A DNA stretch of 64,000 nt, taken from assembly GCA_024036415.1 (NCBI GenBank), contig JAMWET010006936.1:183501-247500 (forward strand), in the 5' to 3' direction. The notes under the pieces are model-generated. The model ran no database searches and was not told the origin of the DNA. It was given only the letters and a program-made list of their open reading frames with translations. This stretch comes from Prochilodus magdalenae. Lineage: Eukaryota > Chordata > Actinopteri > Characiformes > Prochilodontidae. Within the stretch, counting starts at the first letter, position 1, and the number at the start of each line of letters is the position of its first letter. A program made the position numbers and the translations under genes. This document shows, in pieces, positions 1 to 26,700 of the stretch.

Positions 1-779
1 AGTCACACAGACAGTGCAGTTCATACGTCTACTAATGTGCAGACAAAGACTTTCAAAAATACTAGACCTGTCACAATCATGAAATGTATACGGATGATTA
101 AGTGCATTATAAATAGTCCTCACTGGATGCAACTATTAAAGTAAAAGCTTTGGTGGATAGATACTTAGCTATGCTAATACTGAGTAGCGTCCGACTGAAG
201 ACAAAATCAGCTCAGGCTCAAATAAACAAAACACGCTCACTTTGTTTTACAGCACCAGTAAGAAGTTACTGTTCTTTTTTTCTTTCATGTTTTCTGCTTG
301 CTTTCATTGCATTTCTATAATGATGTGGCTGACTGAACAAAACTTTGCATCTCAAAAATGGTAACTTCACAGAATTATATAAGAATTTATAAGACTTATA
401 AAGTTTTACAAATAAGTTTATCAAACAAGCTGTCCATCCACATACCCAAGTATACACCCAAGTACAAATTATACACGCATATGTTCTAATAGCTGCTGAG
501 CAAGAGGAGGTGAGGAAGCATAAAGTCCAGAACCATCAAGCTGTTAAACAGCCAGCTTTGCTGGTGGATCTGTCAATGAGACCGTATTTACGCCCCTCAT
601 CTGAATCATCATCACAATGATCTCCCTGGACAATCCACACCCTTTCTCTCACCATCAGTCTATAAACTGGAATATATATGTATCAATATGCTATCTCCCT
701 GAATATACCCTGCATCTCTTTATGTACCCCAGACTCCCCAAACTGCATATACACGAATGTGTACATACAGTGTGTATAT

Positions 780-784
<5 letters not shown>

Positions 785-819
<35 letters not shown>
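785..819. repeat. (TG)n microsatellite
   Basis: About 17 uninterrupted TG units followed by TTTA repeats. Confidence 0.95.
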
Positions 820-821
<2 letters not shown>

Positions 822-1837
822 TTATTTATTTATTGTATAGCTTCTATTCATAACCTTCATATTACTGTTAAATAAAACTGTATATTTGGAGCAATACTTA
901 GAAATAATTAATGTGTGTATTTTTGATATTTAAGTACTGCAGGGGACTACACACCTAACTTTCACTCCTCGTCACACCTGTGCAAATAACAGTAAAAGTG
1001 AAAAGTAACATGTCTAGCCATCATGACATTTTAAAACAATTCCAAAGGGCTGAGTTTTTAATTATTTATATAAAAAGTAAAAAACCAAGTAACATGGAGA
1101 TATTATGTGTTTGCTAGACAGCGGCAATACATTTGCCTCAACCCAACTGATAGAGGTAACCTTAAAATCTTTAATATATTACCAGATACCTAATATATAC
1201 CTGAGAAATGTCTTTTGCTCAAATGTATGACAGCACAGCTAAAAACAGCAGCCTGAGTTTTGTCCAAATCTTGGTCTATTTTTAGGAATTTCTGCTTTAT
1301 GAACTAATGCCATGTCTTGGGATTCCTTATATCCCAGTACTGTTCTGATACTGCCTTGTCCTCTATCTGTCGAGAAGATTTCCCCAAAGCTAGTGTGACG
1401 TTGCTAAGCCTCTGCCACAGCTAAGCACACCTGCCACTTCACCCAAACTTGCATTAGTCAGGTTTTTTGAAGAGTCACACATATTAATGCACTGATAATG
1501 AAGACTGTGTAAGTGAGTACAGCTCTACAACACAGACACTTTTGCACAGGCGTACACACACGTTAAGTACTTACATCTGGTGAAGCTTCGAGGGCCATCT
1601 GATTAGTCATCTGATCTAATGAGCAACACTGCACTCACTTTTATACACTGCTGCAGTGTTTCTCAACCCTTCCCTTCACATTTCAGTGCTTTGCATGCTC
1701 CCAACACACCTGATACAGCTTATCAACTCATTAGCAAGTCCTTTCAGAGCTGCAGGCACCAGGACCAGAACACTTCACTGCTGTTCAAAGGCTTGGAAGC
1801 TTGTGATAATTGTGGATTGTTTTTTTATGTATGTATG

Positions 1838-1908
<71 letters not shown>

Positions 1909-1909
1909 A
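1838..1909. repeat. Compound (TA)n(TG)n microsatellite
   Basis: Alternating TA for about 44 bases, with one TTTA interruption, then about 13 TG units. The whole tract is alternating pyrimidine-purine and so could adopt Z-DNA or cruciform structure. Confidence 0.93.
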
Positions 1910-2200
1910 CATAGTGTCATGATCTGTTGGCCGTCATTTTTGACTGCCTGTTTTGACCAATGCTAGAACTTGCTCACATCCACTATTTAATGGGTATTGA
2001 GTTAACTTTCGCTCTGCTCATCAATCCACACACATCTATAGTAGGACAATCGTAACTGAATCTATTTATACATGTCTCTGAAACCACATTGTTTAATAAT
2101 ATTATTGCTATTATAAGGCTGATTCCATTTTGACGGTTTCTTTGTACTGCATTAAAATCAGTCAGTCCTAAAGGTATGTATGTTAGTGGAGATCACTCAC

Positions 2201-16122
<13,922 letters not shown>

Positions 16123-16665
16123 GTTTACTACTGGCACGTCATGGCGGCGTTTCGTGCAGCTACACTGTCACGTTACAGTGAGCGAGCCATGTTTTATTGG
16201 GGCAGCGTCGATGTGTGTGTATTACACGAGACAGAAAATGACATAGAGGTCGTTAATTATTTATTTCAGGCCCAGTTATCTAGGAGCAGCGTATTTGCAT
16301 TCAACGGGAACCCTTCCGAATTTCTAAAGTTGTCGTCCGGAGGAAATTAAAGTCGCACCGACTAGTTTCATGTAATCTGGTACACTACAGTGAAACTTCC
16401 TGAGATTTCTTTACAGTAGTAATTCAAAACAGTGATTCTGGTGTCTGCAACGCAAATACAGCCATTTATTTGCTACCTAAAATTCCCAGTGAGTTTTTAA
16501 TATGTAATGCTGATTATTTTCCACACAGGAATATTTAAATTTAGAAATCTGAAGCTATATATATAGTAATGTAAATATACTACATATACTGTATAAATAT
16601 AGTATAGTATATGTAAAATTGTATTTTTGGTTAAGTTTGCTTTGTGTTGATTATTTGTTTATGTC

Positions 16666-17556
16666 TTAAAGGAGCAATATGTAATTTTTGTTTAAAATAA
16701 TCCAAAGTTAACAAAAACTATCAACTGTATGTGAGGGTCTTAGGCAGATGGCCTATCCTCAACATGCCCTGTACCATACCACAGATTAATAGAATAAGTA
16801 CAAGGCTATGTAATTCATCATCTTACATTCATAGTTTATTAATTGCTTATATGTAAATGTATGCATATGCAGCGTGTGGAGTGTTCCACAGAGTCGGGCG
16901 GACACTGCCATCAGTCCAACATGAAAGGATGAAGAAATTGCCCTGGCGTCTTCTTCAATCACTGGTTAATCATATTGAAGCTTCAGGTAGCCAATGAAAG
17001 GAGGCGTAAACACAATGGTGGCTACAAAGTTCTTTGAGATCATGGAGGCCATTAAATATTTTGCAGCATGTATACAAAGAATTATTTTCACTTCATTCCT
17101 TTCATTTTTTAAATAAAATTAATGCAGAGTATGGATAAAAGGCTCCATTCGTGTCCTTATTTTAAATTGGGGTGCCTAGAAACTAGACAGAGCCAACAAA
17201 AAACTGGTAAATAAGCAATAATCCTATCCATAATAAAGTTCAATGCACAGTACCACCGATAAGTGCACTATGGTGGGACCATCTTCCAGTCTGTGCTATA
17301 GCCCCCCCACCACTTTAATGTAAATGGCACTTTCTACAGCCAGTGTGTGGTTTGTCTTTTCCGGGCTGCTGTAACAACAATGTGGCTCTGTTGGAAGACA
17401 TGCCCATCCTATGTAGATACAGCCTCATTCTATGCTAAAGAGAACACAATGATTTGTAGTTACTGGTAATTTTATGCACTAATGAAAACATATTTGTGTA
17501 ATATATTCTACTTTTGCCAATAGATCTCCCTAAATCTTACACACTGCTCCTTTAAA
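16666..17556. mobile_element. Non-autonomous TIR element, ~0.89 kb
   Basis: Left end TTAAAGGAGCAATATGTAA. The right end, read in reverse complement, is TTTAAAGGAGCAGTGTGTAA. The termini match over about 19 bases with few differences. No transposase is encoded. Confidence 0.75.
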
Positions 17557-18173
17557 GTCTTTACCTTCAAGAAAGTGAAGGAAATTCATTTTATCATGAT
17601 ATGAATACAGTTAAAACAGCCTGGCTCTACTGTTTGACCTAAGAAATCATATTAAAGGCTGTAGCTGTTACTAAAGTGGCAATGAGAAAAATGGAACACT
17701 AAAAAACAAAAAGGATGAAAGTCTTTTGTAACCAAAGTATGTGCAAAGCACAAGCACTGAGGCTTTGTGGGGGAAAAGAGGAAACTTAAATGGTTTGGGA
17801 ACAAAGGATAAAGTTTAATCTGGATTTCAGAGAAGTCCCATTTCATGGGTTCAGGGAAAATTACTCAGGCAAGTCACAGAAAATGTACTTTTTCCAAGAA
17901 GCAGTTTATTTTAAACACTTCCACACAAAACTGCACAAAACCTAAGCTGTTTAAATTCTTCTATTACTGGAAAGCATAATCAATAAAACACATTTAAAAT
18001 CAAAAACATACTCATTAAATTTCAAACATTATCACTCTAAAGGCAAATTCCATAATTGTATAAAGCAGCATATTTGTTGTAAACGTATTGAAATGAATAC
18101 AATAATAAATTAAAGCAAGTCAGATAAAATAATATTCTTGTTACTGTTTACTGAGAGTTTCGTCTTGGTGATT

Positions 18174-18829
18174 TACCGCGACCGGTCACTTCATTAGGTA
18201 CATATCCTTGTATTTACACTCATGGTCCATTTTATCAGCTCCGCCTACCATTTTCTATAGATGCGGATACAGACTATGGCCTTATGTGTGTGGTGGATCA
18301 TTCCCAGCACTGAAGTGCCACTGACGTGGTGGTGTGTTAGTGTGCTGGCGCAAGTGGATCAGACACAGCAGTGCTACTGGAGTGTTTAAACACTTCTACA
18401 TTGCTGGTCCACCTTGTTGATGTACAGTCAGAGACAATAGCTCATCTGCTGCTGCACAGCTTGTAGCAGTCATCCTCTAGTCCTTCATCAGGGGTCACAG
18501 GACACTGCTCACAGGACGCTGCTGGCTGGATCATTTTGATTGGTGGACTATTCTCAGTCCAGCAGTGACACTGATCCACTCACACCAGCACACTAACATA
18601 ACTCCACGACAGTGCCACAGGTGTGCTGAGAATAAAACCCCACATAATACCCTTCTCTGTCATGGTCCTGACGATTAAAGAGCAGGGTAACTAAATATAC
18701 AGAGGAACAGATGGACTACAGTCTGTAATTGCAGAACTACAAAGTGCTCCTAAATGGTTGGTGGAACTGATAAAACAGACAGTGACAGTAGATGAAAGAA
18801 GGTGTATCTAATGAAGTGGCCAGTGGGTA
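18174..18829. mobile_element. Non-autonomous TIR element, ~0.66 kb, with nested inner palindromes
   Basis: Left terminus ...GGTCACTTCATTAGGTACAT and right terminus GGTGTATCTAATGAAGTGGC are inverted repeats. Inside, the left half (GTGGTGTGTTAGTGTGCTGG, CAAGTGGATCAGACAC) is mirrored by the right half (GTGTCACTGATCC-type blocks, CACACCAGCACACTAACATA). The element could fold over most of its length. No ORF of note. It is a known style of fish DNA transposon; family name not assigned. Confidence 0.85.
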
Positions 18830-20701
18830 TATTGTCTAGATGCAATTAGCATAAACATGCCTGATCATGCATCATTAGCATTCAGATAGACTCTTTAATA
18901 AAAGCAAGTTTTGCTAACAGTAACTTAAAGGTACATTAAGTAAGATTTTACCTTGTGTTTAATCTGGTAGGGTGCATAGGCATCGCCTGATTACTACCTC
19001 TTTTCTGCTTTGATAGGTTGTGATGTCAGCACAACTTATCAAGTCAGAGTCAATCCCTTCCATTCAAAACAGCCAATATGCACAGGTTATTGTGTTCTCG
19101 GCCAGTTAAAAAACTATATATCAGCTAAATATAAAACTTCAGTGTGCGAGTACACACAAACACATTTAATGATGTTAAAGGTCTGGACTCTGGGGTGGTC
19201 AGTCCATTGTTCTGAGAACACCAGCAGCTTCATTTGTAAACCACACTGAGATGTCCTCCAATATTTACTCCCTTCTACCATTTATATTAATTTCTTCTCT
19301 CTTTTAACAGAAGCTGTCAATTATTGTACATATCAGTATCATAATTTTTTGGGACACTTCCTGTTATTGGTGATCTAATATATGACATCATACATTAGTC
19401 AGCCACTAATTGCTTTTTGTTTTTAGAAACATGCCATAATCAAAATGAATTCCATTATGACATTACAATATCCGGTTTAAGGTGAGTGCATCCAGCAAAC
19501 AATCCAGCTGTTTAAAAAAATGATTTTTGAAGTGCATTTCAACAGCTCTTTAGGTCTACCCCATCACATCTGGTATAACAGTCTTACTACAGGTAGGAGC
19601 ATTAATAGTAAAGTCAGTATGTAATATTCTGTTTATTAGTAAATGATATTAGGAATTTTAATTTCTCTTTCAGCTGACAAAATCAAAAGCAAAACACATT
19701 GGCCCATATCCTGGCTTTGGAAACCACCATTCATCATAAACAATGATATGACTCGATTCCTTTTGCATACATGCTATTTATCCAGTAAATGTATTTCCAT
19801 CACAATTTATCTTTTTATTGGTCAATTTTTCGACTTAAAGTATGCTCTATGGTGCTGTATGATGTGAAATATTTATTTCAGCCATTTGTTTAGAATCACT
19901 GCTGCATAAATAATAACATAGCTAGAGGCAAGAATGTAAAACCCAGCATGTTGGGAGCCATCTGGTTTGTTATCTTATGATGCAATCATGAAATTAGGGT
20001 ATGGTAACTTGTATTAAAGACTCAAGACTCAGAAAATATCCCTCCTTATTCACTTATCAGCCTATAGCATCCATTAACAGACCAGCAATGAAGGTTTTGG
20101 TAGTTGCACAGAAATTAAATAATGCTGCTATGTTACAGTCCTGAGTACATGGGGGAATTAGTTGTAGATATAAGTTGTAGTAACAGTTACTGGGAGGTTA
20201 AAAAGTAAGAATCCTTATTTTAGGGTTTTTACAGTCTTCAGTCTTACATCACCTGGAGATTCCATTAAGATGTACTTTCACATATTTCCAACCCAATGCA
20301 CCTGATTCAGAATGAGAACAGTCATCTGGCGACAACTTCCTGAATTTTGGTGATAGACTATGGAAAATAAGCTGTAAACGAGTGCATAATAACGAACTTC
20401 CCCCCTACAAATATCCTTTAATCTATGTTTTTTGATATCCACAGTACATGCAATAACACCAGCAAAATAAGCTAACTAGCTAATTACTGTAGACGGCTAA
20501 TGGAACTGATTTTACCGCATGCAATGTGTTGTGTGCACCTGTGGCTCATCTTTATTACCCCAAAACTTCTCATGGTTGTACCCAGATGTTCTTGCTCCGA
20601 GATGGGCACTGGATCTCCAGGACTGGAGCTGAGAATCTGTGGTTTACATGGTTAAAACAGCGAGTGTCTGTGTTTTTTTTTTTTTATTGTTCTGGTCAAT
20701 T

Positions 20702-20707
20702 TTTATT
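20702..20707 (-). terminator. Putative poly(A) signal of fdxacb1
   Basis: Read on the minus strand this is AATAAA, about 34 bases past the fdxacb1 stop codon. A second AATAAA-type hexamer follows within the T-rich stretch around 20681-20687. Position and sequence fit a cleavage signal; transcript ends were not observed. Confidence 0.5.
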
Positions 20708-20740
20708 GTAAACTCCATGTGTTCACATCCTCCTGGGTTT

Positions 20741-23700
20741 CTACCTAAGAGTAACTTGCAGGCGAAGGGGCAACAGTCTGCGAAGCTGGTTCTGCAGGCC
20801 TAGCACTTGGCTGTGGGACAGGGCGCGGTCGGGTGACTGGTAGCCTAGCCGATAGCACAGACTGGCATGGCCCATATGTGGGTGGCAGAAGCGATCCACC
20901 AACTTCACGTCCTTGACTGCTCCCCCTGTGGCCACCCGCACCACAGCATGGAAATCTAGCTCGTCAAAGCTATCTGGTTCCATCCAGAAGCTGATGTCGT
21001 GAGAGTAGCTCGATGGGTACAGTGAGAAGGGCTGGAAGGGCCCAAGAGGCTGTGCTTCAAAATGTGCAAGGAAACGGGGGTCCGAGCTCCACAGCAGCCT
21101 CCAGTCAGGGATGGAGAAGGTCAGGGTGGCCAAGTGGTCAATGTTCAGTAATAACACGCAAAGTTGGAGGGATCCCTGAAAGGCGGATCCTGGAACAGGG
21201 ACAGATGTCATCCTACCAAAGTTTTGGACACCATGGGAGTATACCCAGATTTGATGCTCCTCTCCAAGGTGCTCCTCTTTAAACGAAACATTGTATGGTG
21301 CAAGTAGAGCTGCCATGCAGTCTCTGAGGCACTGGAGGGGCTGCGATTTGGAGGGTAATACACCGACTAGGAGAAGCTGATGGTAGGCAGGGTACGTGTT
21401 AGGGGATATGGGGACTCTTTGGAAGACAAGGCCACTCAGGGCATGAAGAGTTCCAGGGCTAAAGTCCTCATTCTGCATGATCTCCTGCACATGCAGTAAC
21501 AGAGATGGTCGCAGAACATAGCTTCCACCAGAGCTTTGTTGATCCTCCATGGGCTCACAGTCTTTCATGCCATCTTTGCATTGCAGAGGGTGGGTTTCAA
21601 TGGGCTTGATCCAGTAGACTTCGGAAGGGGTCAGGTTCAAGCCGCAAGACCGGAGTTTCTCTGGGCAGCAGTTAAGCAACTCTGGGAAGTTGCCAACGAC
21701 TGTGCATACAGGCCATGAGGATTTGATCTCTCTAAGCAACTGCTCCAACACGATTTTTACGGGATGGTGTGACTGTTGGCCGAGAAAATCTCTGATGGAA
21801 AAAGGAATAAACAGCATGACCTATTTACAACTTCTATTAGAAAGTCATGATCATATTACTTTCATGGGTTACAATTTTTTTGACCATGTAGGAGAAATAA
21901 CCAATAGTTACTAGCAATCTTGTATAAATATCTACAAAACTTTGTTATAGATTTCAGAAGTCTTGCTACAATTTGCAAAAAAAAAAAAAAAAAAAAATCC
22001 AAAAACTGCCAATGGAAATACTGGAAACACTGTCATCTGTACGGACACTTACATCTCTAGAATTAATGACACCCAAGATCATTTGGCCATATATTAATGA
22101 GGCAATTTCTGTTGTATCCCATATACATTTTATAAATATTAATGGACTATATTGCCTACCTGTTCACATATTCACCCAGTTCCTCTGGTACTTCATAACT
22201 AACTGTCTCCTTTCCAATTGTTGTGACCAGTTTCAGCTTCTCGGGCATCGTGTACGGCAGACTCCGGGTAAAAATGTGATTCAGCGCGCCTTCTACATGA
22301 AAACCTTTGTCCTGACTCCTGCAAAGGAATTACAAGCATTCAAACAAGGCTGCCAAATCATTAACTCAAAAATAAAGTGATAGAAATGACAAAAGCCAGT
22401 AAAGTGAAAGGAAATGCATTCTTTTGTGAGAATGTGTGCATGTTTTTGAGTGGGAATGTACCCTTGAGTCATAAAGTAAGTAAACAGTGTTAGGCAATTG
22501 CACCCCCTGCCCCAAATGTATCTGATCTGCAAAGACAGCTTTGGTGTCCAACACAGGCTTTTTTTATTTTTGCACCAGAGCGGAAAGGCTAATATAGCCT
22601 TAACAAGTAATGGACATGTACTACTTGTACATCATCAAAACCCTGTATTTGATTGGAAATAGTACATATCACGATGACATCAAATTTCATTTTTATTTTG
22701 AAAACCATATGTGCATTTTGAATTTGAGACCAGCAACAGGTTTCAAAAAAGTAATAACTGAAAGTATTTGGAAATTGAGGAGACCAAGCAGTTTTAAAGC
22801 AAGGATCAAGGTCAAGGATGACAGCTTACGTTCTTCTAAAACAAGTTTACATTTATAGCATTAATGGTGCCTCCACAGATGTGCAAGTCCTCCATGCCAT
22901 CACGTACACCAATCCAATTACAGACACCGGCTTTTGAACTGTATGCGGATGAGCTGGAAGGTTTCTCTCCTCTTTAGCCTGGAGGTTGCAGTCTCCATCA
23001 TTTCCAACAGGGAAATTTTGATTTATCAGATCATTGATAAATTGGTTGTTAAAATATATGGCTGGTTTAAATTTAATTACTGGCAACAGGTTTTAAAAAA
23101 AAAAAAGGCCAAGGAGAAACAAAAGACTGCTTGTCTTTGTACAACTATTCTATTATTTGCACATCATTACAATCTGATTTTAGGTTTTGCACAGGACACA
23201 AAAAAAACAGAGTGATAAATTATCATTAGACTTTGCTTGAATAATATGAATACTCAACCATTCATTTGTTGAGTTTGCACTTGTTTTTCTCAATATAGTT
23301 TCCAGAAGTGCCTTTGTTTCAAAAAATTAGTCAACAAAGGTTTTTAGATGGAAGAGTCATTGTTACCATATGATAATAGACACAATAACTAAAAACTGGC
23401 TTAGGAGTGTCTAGCATAGGAGTGTAGGAGTGACACTTTAGGGTTTATCGATTCTGCAAACTGCATACTCGCAAGATGGAAGCCATCACAGTTTAACCCA
23501 TCCCATTGCCTTGCAACATGTACTTCTGTAGAGTGTTATAAAGAAGTGCTTCTGATAAATCATGATGGTTAAAATGAAAGTCTCTAGTAGCCTGCCTCTA
23601 TTAAACAGCTCCTTACCTGTAACCTGTGCATCTGTAACCTTGATATTTGTCACAATCAAATGGGTGAATTTCACTAAGGATGAGGCCTGCCTCTGCTGCC

Positions 23701-26700
23701 ATGGCAACTGCCTGCCAGCTATTGTGCCACTCTCTCATCGGGTTGTCGTACGGAGTGCCGCCTTGTCCGTTGCACAAAGCCACGTGCACTTCCCCATTGT
23801 CCTTAAGCACTTCGGCACAGCTAGAAAACACAAGCAGAGAGTGTTCTTCACACAGGTAGAGAGCATCATTCACAAGTGAGTGTTGCACTCACGCCATGAA
23901 AACGGCTGAACAGTGTTTCAGCCCCTCACTACGGCTCTTGTGTAACATTGCAAAGCTTACATAACGGCCACACAAATCCTCAGGGGTCTCCAGAGGGCCT
24001 TGCTTACCTCACAAAAAACTTGGCCAGGAGGGTGCGGTTCTTCTTGACGCCGCTTTTACGACCACAGTGAGGGAAGTTGAAGATGACACAGTCATAGAGG
24101 TGATGCTGAATGACCTCATGCTCTTTTAAGCATGTGCAGTCGACCCCGAAAAGGACAGTAAAGCCTGTAAAAGGACACACACACACACACACACATGCGT
24201 ATTATTAGGTATACGCTTTGGTCCTTCGTCAAGACACCTCAGTGGTCCTCCCACAAACTACAACTGCAAGTTTAAGGAGGCTTTTTCATTCCCATGGCTG
24301 CTTCATAGTAACCAGTGTGTATACATACAGACTTGGACACAACCATGCAAATTCATTGGGTTATGACTGTTTGAGTGGGCAGGATGACTGGCTCAAATGC
24401 AAAACAAAGTTGACACAGAAGCCTGTACATGCAATTTGAATACATCATTTATAAATACAGACTACAATATGACAATAAGGAAGGTTTTTATTAACGGTTT
24501 GGCCTTTTTCTAGCAACCCAGTTAGGAATATAGTGCCTGGACCACTGGACTGCAAATTCATTGGTTTATGACACCTCATGAGTGGGAAGAGTAACCGGCT
24601 CAAATGCAAAACCAAGTCAACACATAATATCGCCCAAGTCATATGCCTCACTTAAAATGTATTAATACAAAAATGATCAGACTGAATATGGAAATGGGAC
24701 ATCATTCAGAGGCACTCTGCCCTAAAAGTGTACAATTGCTCAAATGACTGTCATAATATTGGAACACCACCGCAGGAGACGGATTGACATATTGGCATTA
24801 TTACATATACATCAAAATCTAACTGGCATGCTTAACATCTATACTGAATTTATATCAATAGATTAACATGCCAACCAGTTAAGGATGTATGATAGGGCCA
24901 ATGTATTACCAAACTTGAATATAACTGCACAATACACAATTCATGCTGTCATTTAGTTTTCTGAAGTATGAAAACAAATTAGAACCAACAAAATACTTTT
25001 TCCATTTTCTTTTCTCTTTTTTTTGAGGCCAATTATTCTCTGAGAAGAGACTATAGAGTCATTTTTGCCATTTGTGTTTGCACACAGAGGAATTTGTCTT
25101 CCGCATTTATGTGCATAACTGAGCTCTGGCATAGCTGACTATTACTCTTAATACTTAATATTGATTTGCACTTCACTGAGCTGGCCGCATTTTTGTTCCA
25201 TAGTTGTTTGCTTTCACAATCATCTAATTCTGTTCTGATAACTAAGAAATTTTATCAAGATGTGTTTTCTGTCCTACTCTGTGGTGCTGCAACACATATG
25301 AGTAATGAGTATGAGCAGTGAGTAATGTGTATCAGAGCCTGAGCTGTTTCTCTAATCAGCTGGGAGTTCTTATTGTCATGTTAGATCATTCAAATGTTCA
25401 TGTTTATTGTTAGTTATTATTAGGGCTGTGTATTGCCAGGAACCTGTCGATGTGATGCTTATAATGATACAGGGGTTAAGATTCAATACATTGTGATATA
25501 TTGTGATACTGTAAGCAAGAACGATATTTTGCAATTTTTAAAAATCTTATTTTAGGAAAACTGCAAATGTTGGCTTTTTGCGTCCTTATGCTACTTGACT
25601 GCATTGCACTGAAGAGCCTAGTGGTTGAGGATGTATTACAAGGCTGATATCTGGCAGTTGGGGTTTAAACTAGAGGTCATGCGCAAGAGTCAGTGGTCAA
25701 CCAATCCAGTGTGTGCTATTTAAAAATAAACACCCTACATAAATGATAACGGTCACTCAATATTTGCATGCTATAATATCTGCATGCAAAAAATCAATAA
25801 AGTAATAAACACATTCTATTCTTTTACTAAATAGTTGTGAAACGGTCAGTCGACTTCAGCTTTGGAAAATGCTCCACAGCCAATACATCACACGTAAGCC
25901 CATAAACAGTAAGTCTATTATGAGACGAAAGGTTGTGTATGATGCCGTATGAGTGGGCAGGATGACTGTCTCCAATGCAAAACAAAGTTGACACATAAGC
26001 CTGTAAATACAATTTGAATATTCATTTATAAACACAGAGGAAATTATTTTTTAACCTTTTCTTATGTCGTTTTCTTACAACCTAGTGGACCACTGCAAAT
26101 TCATTGGTTTTGACACCTCATGAGTGGAATGAACAACCGGCCCAAATGCAAAACAAAGTCAACACATAAGATCATACAAGTCATATGCATTTTACATGCA
26201 ATTTAAAATGTATTAATACAAAAATAAAAAAGAATGGGAAATCATTCAGAGGAACCCTAAAGTACCATATGTACAACTGCTCAAATGACTGCAATTTTGG
26301 CACCGGCATTATAGAAAAATACATAAATAAAATATATATATTAAAAATGAAATAAAAATAAATAGCTACATGAAATAATAATAATCACTCAGTAATTATC
26401 ATGCATAACTTTCATAAAGTAAATAATCAGTATGCCGACCAAAGGTAATTCTGTTACAGGAAGAGTTGTAGGAGGAAGCGGAACGAATGTTGCCGATAAC
26501 CAATTAAATCAGGTAGGGCTGAAAGATCTGGGTAGACCATCTATTTGGGATTTTTCTGATCAGTGTTGCGACTGCGATTTCAACTGCCATTATTTTCTGG
26601 GAACTGAAGTCCACGCCTGTTATACGGTCAGTAAGAAAAGAACACCTTCCTTCTTAGTTAGCTGTGGTTGTGTTGTCACAGCATATAGCTGTTTGGCTGC

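Larger units (their letters stand above)
1..2200. other. Intron or 3' flank of alg9, no exon recognised
   Basis: AT-rich sequence after alg9 exon 13, whose donor GTGAGT is at 2195-2200. No stretch encoding the missing ALG9 C-terminus was recognised on the minus strand. It contains a TG run and a compound TA/TG run; the ORFs there are repeat-driven. Confidence 0.6.
16123..20740. other. Intergenic region between alg9 and fdxacb1
   Basis: 4.6 kb separate the alg9 start codon from the fdxacb1 stop. The first 200 bases are richer in CG dinucleotides and are the likely alg9 promoter. The rest holds two TIR elements (16666-17556 and 18174-18829) and otherwise AT-rich sequence in which no gene was recognised. 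Confidence 0.7.

Noticed and set aside
22853..23086. Minus-strand 77-codon ORF inside fdxacb1
   Set aside because: The flanking exons (23820-23617 and 22318-22160) join directly in phase and match the family without it.
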